Notes under the pieces: generated by a model
Databases searched by the model: none
What the model was told of the DNA's origin: nothing
The model's input: only the letters and a program-made list of their open reading frames with translations
In this document: positions 34,037 through 42,965 of the stretch, piece after piece
Layout of the letters: each line of letters starts with the position of its first letter
Position numbering within the stretch: position 1 is the first letter of the stretch
NCBI GenBank assembly: GCA_032821775.1
Contig: JAVLRN010000002.1
Span: forward strand, 4,340,001 to 4,404,000
Length of the DNA stretch: 64,000 nucleotides
Direction of reading: 5' to 3'
Origin: Sanguinoderma infundibulare
Taxonomy: Eukaryota > Basidiomycota > Agaricomycetes > Polyporales > Polyporaceae
Translations under genes and position numbers: made by a program

Positions 34037-35020
34037 TCATGCATAGCTGAACTTGACCAGGTACACGACCTCTCCGTCCCGCAACCTCTCCCGCCTCAGG
34101 CCCTCGAAGTACAGCACCTGCTCACGGTCGACGTGGTACAGATCGACATTGCGGAACGCGTCATCGTAGCACAGCCTGTCCGTGTACCCGCGCCGCGTCC
34201 GAATCCGGTGCGCGCTCCGCACCTTCCCATAGCACGGGTGGCCCTCGTACAGGTCCCTGCACGCCGACCGCCTGAAGAGCTCTGTGCTGATCGCTTCCAG
34301 GACGTCGTTGACGGTTAGCCGCTTCCCCGAGTCCGCCTTGACTTTCGCGATCCACGAGAACTCGGTGCGGCCGCACGGGGTGAAGAAGAGCTTGATCGAC
34401 CGCTTTCGGCAGTCGTTGGGGAAGACGGGCTCGGAGTAGCGCGGCTCGTATCGGGTATGGTAAGTGGGTCTCGCATTGCGTCTCATGTCCCACAGGCCGG
34501 AAGGGAAGGATTCGAGGAGATCATGGAGGTTCGAAGTGTTGGTGGCGGAGTGGTGGCGGTAGGATTGTGAAGGTGTGGCGGGTGTACGGCGTGTTGCGGG
34601 GATCGGGTGTGCGACGGGCGTGGAGGCACGAGATGGGCGAACAGCAGCTGCAGCACGAGCAGGGGCCGGGGCTCGAGGGGGAGCGGGTGCAGGTGCATAT
34701 GCAGATGGCCTATCCAGTGGCGGATAGTTTGGCAGATCGATGATGATAGGTTGGTTGGCGAAACGAACCCGACGTCGCTTCGAGTCGCAGGACGTGCTGC
34801 GCCCCTCTTTATCTCTCCGCTCTGCAGGAAGGACGCGTTGCGCTTCTGCGGGAGGGGGTTTGTAGTAGTGAACGTACGGGTATGCTGGGCGATGGAGAAC
34901 CGGCCTCGGCTCAGGTGGAGGCCATCGGCCTCGGTGGCGGTATGTATGTATCGGTGGGTATACAGAGCGATCGTTCGTGCAGTCGTTCGTGCAGTCGTAA
35001 AATGGGATGCAGGCTGGCAT
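34037..35020 (-). CDS. DUF6699-family protein, gene D (loop)
   Basis: Single open frame of 327 codons from the ATG at 35020. Residues 1-160 are low in complexity (Tyr/Pro, a basic KRRRVRF patch, Ala/Pro repeats). The domain starts at SGLWDMRRNARP and continues IKLFFTPCGRTEFSWIAKV, RLTVNDVLEAISTELFRRS, then NVDLYHVDREQVLYFEGLRRERL. The Val-Asp-Leu-Tyr and final aromatic-Gly-Leu steps match genes A and B, so D seems closer to A than C is. A repeated Cys-Thr-Asn-Asp step at residues 10-16 comes from a tandem duplication in the DNA. Confidence 0.78.
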   Translation of the reverse strand: MPACIPFYDCTNDCTNDRSVYPPIHTYRHRGRWPPPEPRPVLHRPAYPYVHYYKPPPAEAQRVLPAERRDKEGRSTSCDSKRRRVRFANQPIIIDLPNYPPLDRPSAYAPAPAPPRAPAPARAAAAVRPSRASTPVAHPIPATRRTPATPSQSYRHHSATNTSNLHDLLESFPSGLWDMRRNARPTYHTRYEPRYSEPVFPNDCRKRSIKLFFTPCGRTEFSWIAKVKADSGKRLTVNDVLEAISTELFRRSACRDLYEGHPCYGKVRSAHRIRTRRGYTDRLCYDDAFRNVDLYHVDREQVLYFEGLRRERLRDGEVVYLVKFSYA

Positions 35021-35593
35021 CTCTGGAGGCTTTGAGAGCGAGTAAAGCGGAAGAAATGGGAGACGAGAGCATCGGAGTAATGTTCAATAAAACCCATGCG
35101 GCCGGCGGTTGAGTTGCTTCGTTGCAACAATAGAGTTGTAGGTGGCCGTGGAGGAGGGTTGGCCCATCAGTCCAGGGAGAATGATGTCTGAGAATGGAAA
35201 CAGCGCCGGCGTTACAGCAAGGACCAGAAGAAGACTTCCCGAGGACAGTAGGCGCGAAAAAGCCGATGACGGGAGGACAGTGGTTCAAAGACAAGGACGA
35301 CAGGATATGAATGGGGAGCAGATTGAGTGCGCAACCAGAGAGAGCCCGGCAAGACCCGCAGCACATCGTACCCCGGCACCGTGCGCATTCACCGTGAAAT
35401 ATGAAACGCGCCTGCTCACCTGTTAGATGATCAGCCGCATGGAAGCCCAGACAAGTGACTATCAAGAATGAATCATCGGTCGAGAGTACTGGCAACATTA
35501 CATACTCACCACCAAATGATACCGCCAAGTCAACCGAGCTTCAAGATAAACGGGATGAGAACGCGATTCGTCTCGGAAAAGAAGAGGAGACTA
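35021..35593. other. Loop stretch upstream of gene D
   Basis: Upstream region of gene D. A 205-codon minus-strand frame (35528-34911) overlaps gene D in another frame and is not supported. Otherwise nothing recognised. Confidence 0.3.
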
Positions 35594-36084
35594 CAGTACA
35601 ATATCTCATAATGCATACGGTCCGTCCCCATATTTTCGTATGCATTATGAGGTCTTATGCAGGATGGGATGGGTCACGTGGCGCAAGATCCCTTTAGCGC
35701 TTGGGGTCCGAGACTTCCCACACCCATGATCTGTTGGAAGGCGGTCAATAATCGCTTCCGCCCTATGGGACAGAGTTGTGAGGCTTCCTAGATGGCATCA
35801 ACGAGGCTTTCGGATGCCAGGATGAGCTGGTGAAGGACCGTGGCTAAGGTGGAATGGCGTGGGACGACTGAGAAATTCACCTCCCACGCCACTTTTATCG
35901 CTTGGCGCCCGCCGCAATAACTATATATGGCAGATCCCGTAGTGCATACCGGCCAAAACTTTATGCATTATGCGGAAGTAGATTTCATGCATAAGTTCCC
36001 GCGTACGGAGTCCGTCCCCGCCAAAAGTTATGCATTATCGGAACTTATGCATTATGAGCTCTTGCATTATGAGATATTGTACTG
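35594..36084. mobile_element. MITE, copy 2 (loop), TA target duplication
   Basis: 491 bp bounded by perfect 22-bp inverted ends starting CAGTACAATATCTCATAATG, with TA at 35592-35593 and 36085-36086. No transposase frame. Subterminal repeats of TGCATTATGAGA type occur several times near both ends. The first 70 bp resemble the first 70 bp of the element at 44179-44875 (GGTCCGT, then TATGCATTATG), so both belong to one family. TA duplication and a CAGT terminus suggest a Tc1/mariner-type transposase in trans (inference). Confidence 0.88.
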
Positions 36085-36666
36085 TATCTCTGTCAGCATA
36101 GTACTGGAATCGTCAGCGCAAGGCCACTCAATGACTTATCGAAGACACATACCAGCTGCGATAAATCGCCTCCTCCGCATGGCGCAGTAGAGCATATAGA
36201 AAGTGAAATTGCGTCTATGTGATAGACATGACATACAGACATACTCCTGACTGGTCTGCGCAAGGCAGATAGATGCTTTTGATGTCGACGCAAAGCTATC
36301 GTTCTAGGGGTACAGTCCAAAGTCAGTACCAACAACCCAATTTTGACCTATGACATACCAAACGGAGAGGCACGGACAAGATTTTACGAGTGTGCTAGCC
36401 CGTAACAAAGCCAGAGAGATCATGGTCAGCAAATCGTCGTGAAGGATGCAGACAGGACTAAGTAGTGACAGCAGAAGTGACAGCATGGTTGCTGGCGGTG
36501 GGAGCAAAGCCGAGGCCCGAGGAAGCCGACACGTGATCAAACACAAGCCAGTAAATACGACGCGGCGCGCCACCGTGACCCCAGTTCTTGAGCGCCACGA
36601 TCTCCAGCATTCCTCTAGACGCTCGTTCCCATCGTTTCACCTCCGTCGCACGCGATACTTTTCGAC
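36085..36666. other. Upstream region of the Glu/Gln-rich gene
   Basis: No coding exon recognised. Probably contains the promoter of the gene at 36667. Confidence 0.3.
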
Positions 36667-37500
36667 ATGAGCCTTATGGACAGAGTCAAGTTTCGAAGCG
36701 GATACGTCATCAGCTTGGACGCTTGGCAACGATATTTGGTCGAAGGCCACGACGAACGTCTCAGCTGTGACGACGATGACACCACGGAGACGGACGACTC
36801 CGGTGGAGAGGAGGAGCAGGAGCAGGAGGAGCAGGAGCAGGAGCAGGAGCAGGAAAAGAAGTACAACGGAATGTCTGATGAGGAAAGAGAGATGCTAGAG
36901 AAAGAGATGTCGGACTGGGAACGGGCCTTCGAGTATCGACAGGTATTCAGAGCACTCTATCGCGAGGAGCCTGCGGAGCTGAGAGCGCAGCTTGTGCTTC
37001 CACATAGTGAGTGCTTGACGAGTTGATTGAGCTATTTCAATGCGATGCAGAGAGACAGAGCTGATGCATGTTTCCACATGCAGGCTTCGACCTTGCCCTG
37101 AAGCACGCCAAGTATGGCGAGGTCCACAAGCGGGGTCTTTTCATTCCGACCGGTTCTGGCGGCCCCTCCTTGCGAACCAAGGGGCCGAGCGAAGTCGACC
37201 GCGAACGGATCCAGAGCTTCATCGAGATAGCTAACAGGCTGATCTCAGATGAGGCTAGACGTGAGCGGGGAGGATTACACTTAGGCGAGCCGGACGTCAA
37301 GTTTGCGGTGATGCCTGAGTGGGCCATTATTCGTCCCCAGTTTTCCGATAAGGAGCTGAAGGTACGCACGCGCCTGGAATGTGGTCCCAAGTCCAATAAC
37401 CTGATTCGCTTTTCTGCAGGATTTGATCAAGGCGGGCCCGGACGCAATGCTGCTGTATGGGATCTCCGTTCCAGAGTTCATTCGGCCGTATAGGAATTGA
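36667..37500 (+). CDS. Glu/Gln-rich hypothetical protein (loop)
   Basis: Exons 36667-37006, 37084-37361 and 37420-37500 give 232 aa in frame. After about 45 residues there is an acidic run of alternating Glu and Gln (GGEEEQEQEEQEQ...), then a charged helical segment (EEREMLEKEMSDWERAFEYR). Exon 2 is the most protein-like part (EVHKRGLFIPTGSGGPS, RIQSFIEIANRLISDE, LGEPDVKFAVMPEW). The end reads DAMLLYGISVPEFIRPY. I do not recognise the family. A frameshifted copy of exon 2 lies at 9664-9916. The gene is single-copy in the loop, between the arms. Confidence 0.65.
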
Positions 37501-38439
37501 TTGCGTGCGTTGTATCATTAGGCTCGGTTCCTCATATATCCATGCTCTGACAGTGAGCGTACCGAACTGGCACCGTTGTAGGGCAACTTTCCCTGTGGAG
37601 TGCTGCAGTTGAACATGCGTCCGTCTTTGTGGATCGTACAAACAACTCGGACGGAAGGCTGGCGACCCCGCGAAAATACTCCTGTAAGAGGGTGAAACAC
37701 TCTGGTTTTGTGCGAACGCAGATGCACATGGCCTGAGTTGAATTGAATGAGATAACATCAGTAACGAGGCTCGGCCAAAAGCATCGTCGACCTAGTAGCA
37801 TCAATGCCATTGCGGATCGAGGCGATCGTCCATGGCGGTGACCACTTCAAGTTCTCTGGCGTAAGCTCCTGGAGAACACCGAGAAGTTGTTTTGTGAGGT
37901 TCCACACTCGAAGGCGTACGAAAACCGTACTGCAGAACCTGCAACTCCACCCTCGCGAGTGCTTCACGTCGTGGACGAGTCGGCGAGTGTATGCATCAAG
38001 CATAGCGCCGTCGCGCTCCATGGGAAGACGCAGTGTTACGCTCAACCTTGTGCCGCCTGGACCGGAACTCGAGGGTTAGGATTCCCGGGATTCAACAACA
38101 GGAGAAGCATGGATAGCTCACCCTCCGATTGTGAGGATTTCGACACTGATGGTATCAGCTGTCTCCCAGCAGGTGATGGGACGACGTTCTGAGGACATGG
38201 GCATAGCGGATATGTATAACACTAGAGCTAAGCGCTAAGCGCTGAGGACGAGAGAATTAAGGATGTGCGTACGATAGTAGAATCACCTAGATGGCGTGTA
38301 TAAGTAGCGTATAACAGCGCCGGCGAAGCATCTGCGTACAACTGGCTACATTGCGGCTGTCTTGGAGAATGACTGACGCCCAACCGTGGACGCCGGGACG
38401 GTGACCACTGACCAGTACTGAGCCTGAGATCTGGGAACT
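37501..38439. other. Loop side of the right inner boundary
   Basis: A 101-codon plus-strand frame (37887-38192) ends in an acidic Ser/Asp stretch and could be an exon, but nothing supports it further. No repeat match seen with the left loop end. Confidence 0.25.
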
Positions 38440-38687
38440 CGTGGGAAGATAGGGCGGTATGTTGCCGTTTCGTGTCGATAGTTGTTTGTCCCAACCCACC
38501 ACGCGTGCCCCGACAGCGTCCTGCTGCCCTCCGACAACGGTCAAAGGAGCGGTTCTCGAGCACATTCGCCGTACCCAAGGATCTGGTCGCCTCTTCGTTT
38601 GTCTAGCATAAAAGCCCTCGCAGCCATGGACAGAACGACACCCACCAGACCCCCCGGTCCCCCTCGTCCCATTCTCCTTCCCTCGAG
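38440..38687 (+). promoter_or_regulatory. Promoter block of the right C2H2-like gene
   Basis: Same order of shared stretches as in front of the other two copies, with CATAAAAG at 38607-38614, 74 bp before the ATG. Confidence 0.65.
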
Positions 38688-39728
38688 ATGAATCCCTCCG
38701 CGTACTCCTCCGGCTTCACTGCGGCCGCTGCAGACCCTTACACTCCCCCTGGCATCTCCTACAACGCCAGCCAGTTGCCTCTGTCGTATCCCAGCTATTC
38801 ATGCGGCGGCCCTTCGTGCCCCTTCGACGGGTACGCCGAACCATACCCCGGTGCAGATCAAGAGCTGTATGAAGTTTTGTGAGTGTCACTTACGTTGTAT
38901 CCTGCACTATCACTCACGTTTGTTCTAAGTCTGACCTCTGACGCAAGACTCAGTATCAGCCCTTACTTCGTCACCGCGCAGTCGGCGGTGCCGCCTCCCT
39001 ATCATACCCAGCCCAGCTCCCCCGATCACGCGGAAACTCTGACAACTGAGTTTTACAACCTTTCCATCGCCGGCTCTCAACCCCCCTCGTATCCGACGTC
39101 TTCTTCCCTCCCAGCGACCGTACCGTCTGCGTTGAGGCAAGCACTTCCCCAGACCACGCAATGCATCTCCCCCAACTCCATATACCCTCCCTCTCACTAC
39201 AACTATCTTCCCGATTATGGCTACTCGAGTGCTCCGATACCCGAACCCTCTCGCGCTGCTCGTCGTAGCCCGAAGTACTCTCCCTACCCCTCGCCTCCCC
39301 GCGAACCATCCTCGTATCCTTCCTCCGAGCTCATCGCGTCCAAGCGAAGGAACGGGCCTGCCCATTCCACGACTACGGTCCCGGCCAGTCGTTGGCACTG
39401 CCCTTACTGCACGTACGTCCAGGAGAACCGTCGGATGCCGGATCTGAAGCGGCACATCGAAACGCACACGCTCGGTGCTGAGGTCGCGATGTGGGTATGC
39501 TGCGGGGTGCCTGTGATGGACGCGCTCGGGCTCGGTGTGCCCGTTGAGGTCGTCCGCGAGGGGCCGATCTTCGAGTTCAACGGGATGGGGATGATTGGAG
39601 GGTGTAGGAAGACGTTCAGCAGGAAGGATGCGCTGCTCCGTCACTTGCGGATGGGGAAGGGGAAGTGCTATGGGGATGCGAACTCGATGCACCAGCCGGG
39701 AAACAAGTTGACCGCGGTTGATTGTTGA
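38688..39728 (+). CDS. C2H2-like zinc finger protein (right arm)
   Basis: Exon 1 is 38688-38878; exon 2 begins at 38948 (or 38954; both keep the frame) and ends at 39728, giving 323 aa. Same domain order as the left copy: disordered Tyr/Pro/Ser-rich part, CPYCTYVQ...DLKRHIETH finger, VCCGVP, long spacer, GGCRKTFSRKDALLRHLR and KGKCYGD. The zinc ligands are all kept; most of the 19 differences from the left copy fall in the disordered half. Both copies look functional. Confidence 0.82.
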
Positions 39729-40745
39729 GCACCAGGACCGCTATTCTTTTTACTTCGCTCTCAATACTGTACTTCTATGGCATTCGTCTCTTTTGACTGT
39801 ATCGCTCATACCGCGTGTATCCCTGTTACACAATTCATCGACATTTGCGCCTGTCGCCGTCATTAGCTGTGCGAGTTCGCTCCGTGAGAACATTTATCGC
39901 TGGCGCGCTACCGCCCGTACGTCATGTCCTCCAGCTCGATCTAGACCTCCTCCGTTCACTCGGCTCGAGCAGTCCTCCAATCGAGCACCTCCTACGATTG
40001 CCACCCCTCCAGATAGCTTCCAACACCCGTCCCTCTCGGTCATGTCCGTTACATTACATCAGACACATTGGACGGTCTTGAACTCGCAAGGTATGTGTCG
40101 CTCGACTCGTTTTTCGGCATGGAGTGCGTACGCGTGTCCTGTGCCGAAAGCTTATGGTTTTGATCTTTCGGACCCAGTGCGCGAATTGGGGATATGTCAA
40201 ATGGATGGGTTGTTCCTGCAAGCGGGTGCCGTGGATAAGAGGGACACGTTATGAAAGATCATGGTGAGTTTCGAGTGAATTCTCGGTTTCTGTCTGGTTT
40301 CTCTGGGGACGCGGGCTCATCGACATCCAGTGCTGTGGTCTAGGGCTGTCGGTGCCGCTATCCGACTCTGACAATATCTCGATAACCTCTGGCGCATCTA
40401 CTCTACATGTTTGCATCAGGTGAGGCGCTTTCCAGCTTCCTGGAACGCCAGCCGATGCCTGAGCGTCGAACGTGCGTCCCGAGGTAATTCAAGGTGATTT
40501 TTACCGTGTAACTAGGGTTTTTGACGCCTCCCAGTACGTACGTAAGGTCGCTGCTCGGGGGGCTGTCCCGTGCTGAGTGGACGGTGAATTGAGTCGCCGC
40601 ATGCAAGTATTCGGCACGTACAATCTGGTCATTCGGTGCGTAAGCTGGCTCGTGACGTGTTTTCTAACCCCGCTCATCCTGTCCCATCTTCGCAGGCAGG
40701 GCCTTGATTAATTGATTACTCGAATTCGCTGCTCTCAGGCTGTAC
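39729..40745. other. Right-arm stretch after the C2H2-like gene
   Basis: Counterpart of 29156-30179. An open frame to 40254 ends in a segment also kept in the left arm (SAYACPVPKAYGFDLSDP). A 67-codon frame (40606-40403, minus) is kept in both arms as well. No domain is recognised, so I do not call a gene. Confidence 0.3.
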
Positions 40746-41183
40746 GTGGTACGACAAGGCAGTGTGCCCGATGATAATCGTGGGATGGCTGCGCAGCGAC
40801 GCGGCACACTATATCCTCTCCCTCGCTTGGCCCTGCTTGTGATCCCCTCTCCCACTTGCGCCCCCTCTTGTTTCCTGGTAGCGCTTCCCAACGACGCCTC
40901 TATCGCGATTCGCAACACCCCACGCCCAGGCTCGGACGTCTCCGAGCCATATCCGGATTTTGGCCTCACGCAGTTTTCCTTCCGCCGATGGGGCAACTCG
41001 TCGTGCAAGCTCGAGGACGGCTTACCGGTTCCTTGGTTCAGCGTTGGCTCGACGCTTGGTCCTCGAATCTTCTATCTTCGACGGAATTGCTCGTGGATTC
41101 CTGGTCTGACTACCCGACGGGGTTCCCTTTCCGAGTGGCACGCAGACGCCCCGTCGACGGCCTGCGTTTTTGTCCGGCGCTGA
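40746..41183 (+). CDS. Hypothetical ORF conserved in both arms (right copy)
   Basis: 145 codons. Matches the left frame at 29155-28796 for about 105 codons, then continues in another frame to LTTRRGSLSEWHADAP. The differing 3' parts show an indel in one of the arms. Unknown function. Confidence 0.35.
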   Translation: MVRQGSVPDDNRGMAAQRRGTLYPLPRLALLVIPSPTCAPSCFLVALPNDASIAIRNTPRPGSDVSEPYPDFGLTQFSFRRWGNSSCKLEDGLPVPWFSVGSTLGPRIFYLRRNCSWIPGLTTRRGSLSEWHADAPSTACVFVRR

Positions 41184-41431
41184 ATCGCATGCCTCGCTCT
41201 CGATGCCTACGTGCGACCGTCTATCGCGGATACAGCATGAATGCCGCCGGGAGTATTCAGGGTTGCAGATTTGGGATCTCGATCCGCTTTGACAGGGTAC
41301 GTGGTTCTTTGTGTCCATGCTTCTTCGAGTGCCCCGCGCCGGCTATACCGGCGTGGGGCACGACAAGTTGTGGCCAGTGTTGCGTTGCTTTGCTTTGAAG
41401 CAAGTGCCGCAAGTGCCCATGGACTTTGGGA

Positions 41432-41439
41432 CATAAAAG
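41432..41439 (+). promoter_or_regulatory. CATAAAAG TATA-like element of gene B (right)
   Basis: Lies 58 bp before the ATG at 41497, in a stretch kept in both arms (GGCTGCGCGCAGCGCTGC follows). Confidence 0.5.
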
Positions 41440-41496
41440 GCTGCGCGCAGCGCTGCTTGCTCTTTACCAACAACCATCATCTGCCTCCGCTCCACC

Positions 41497-42288
41497 ATGA
41501 ACCAGAGGCAACCGTCCAGGACCTTTCCTTTCACCCAAGAGGTCTCTTCCACCTCGATGCCTACTGGCATTCAGGTGCCTTTAGGCAACGGGTATGCATG
41601 TTTTTCTGTATTCGACAGTAACCACAAACTGACCGCGTCGGGATGCCCTCACAGGATGGCTCCTCTCCCTCCTGAGCCTAACCACGTCGTCCAACCCAGA
41701 TACCCGTACATGGCCTCTGTGCCTGCGTACACTCCGTCCCCCATCCTCGTTTCCCCGCGCGTCTGGGTACTGCCGCCCCCGACACCCGCCCACAACTACA
41801 TTCTCGAACCCGGGATCGTCTGTTATCTTATGTGGTGTCCTGTCGAGTGGGACGTTCGCCAAACGATGGCCCCGCCCGGCCTTCCCTACCGCTATGCCCA
41901 CGCCGTCGCGTTCGAGAACGCGATCACTACCGTTACGCTCCGGTTCATGACCCCCTGGACGTGCGAAGGGATCCGAGTGAGCTTCACGCACGTCGTCGGC
42001 TCGGACGAAGGCCTCCCGCTCACCATCGCGGACATCCTCTGGGCTATACACAACGCCCTGTACACCGCGATCGACTCCCGCACCAACCGCACCGTCCGCC
42101 GCGCCGCGGAGGTGGCGGCGGGGTACCGCACCCTCCGACGGGAGCCTAGCGAGCCTCCGCTGTGCCCGGTGGACCTGTACCCCGTCGCTCCGAACTGTGG
42201 CTACGGGGCGAAGCTCTTCTTCCTCGGGCTCAGATGGGTATGCGGAGAGGTGTGGGTGCTACTAGGGGACGAACATAAGGTGCCTTGA
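41497..42288 (+). CDS. DUF6699-family protein, gene B (right arm)
   Basis: Open from 41497 to 42288; a 63-bp intron at 41592-41654 is likely and frame-neutral (263 aa unspliced, 242 spliced). The domain is intact through VEWDVRQTMAPPGLPYRY, TVTLRFMTPWTCEGIRVSF, LTIADILWAIHNALYTAI and AAGYRTLRREP. The end differs from the left copy: after AKLFFLGLRW small indels give a different, shorter tail. The Pro-rich segment near residue 80 also differs by indels. It may still be functional, since the changed part lies after the last conserved strand. Confidence 0.75.
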   Translation: MNQRQPSRTFPFTQEVSSTSMPTGIQVPLGNGYACFSVFDSNHKLTASGCPHRMAPLPPEPNHVVQPRYPYMASVPAYTPSPILVSPRVWVLPPPTPAHNYILEPGIVCYLMWCPVEWDVRQTMAPPGLPYRYAHAVAFENAITTVTLRFMTPWTCEGIRVSFTHVVGSDEGLPLTIADILWAIHNALYTAIDSRTNRTVRRAAEVAAGYRTLRREPSEPPLCPVDLYPVAPNCGYGAKLFFLGLRWVCGEVWVLLGDEHKVP

Positions 42289-42965
42289 GGTATGTTCGTT
42301 CGGATTATTGGGCTGTAAGTGCAGAGTCGCTGACGACGTTGCTTCTCTAGCCGACCATCAGACCTCTTTCGCAGACTGACGCTAGGTTGGCTGGCGCACG
42401 CGATGTACTTGTACTCTTATGACACGGAACGACAGGGCCCACAGAGGCTAGATACATGTAGCTACTAGAGGATCGAAAGACACTAGAGATACCACATAGA
42501 ACGTTCCGAAACACGCGCGCGTACGCGCCGCGTCTGCGTGAGCGCGACGTCGACCGCACATGCAAAAGTAGGCGAGGCGCGCCACCGCGCCCAAACGCGC
42601 TCGGAGCCAGAGACGTATCGACGACTGTCGGGCTTGACGTACAGAGAGGCGCATACAAACACACACCAGCAGAGTCGCCACCACGCCGATCCTCCATTCC
42701 TCCCTCTGATCCTCGCACCGGACGCAAGCACGAACCTGGGACCAACAACGATCTCTGTGGGCTCTTGTCTCAACGTATTGGTCGGGGTGGTGTGCGCATC
42801 AACTCGCCCCTGCTGATCTCCATCCTGCAAGCAGCATTCCTGTTTGGTCGCGCATCTCTTCATATTGGGACCCACCCTGCCAAACGCGCGCTCCTGCAGA
42901 CCAGAAGAGCCAGCAGCGCCACCGTCGAGAATATCGAAAGAGGAATGATTCCCTCTGGACGAATG
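42289..42965. other. Right-arm stretch between genes
   Basis: Counterpart of 26820-27606. Short overlapping frames on both strands; nothing supported. Confidence 0.3.

Larger units (their letters stand above)
31480..38439. other. Loop between the inverted-repeat arms
   Basis: About 7 kb of sequence present once. It contains two DUF6699 genes (C and D), a MITE and the Glu/Gln-rich gene. Confidence 0.85.

Noticed and set aside
35594..36084. Regularly spaced TGCATTATGAGA repeats as a possible CRISPR-like array
   Set aside because: They are subterminal repeats of a MITE, irregularly spaced and in both orientations, in a eukaryotic genome.
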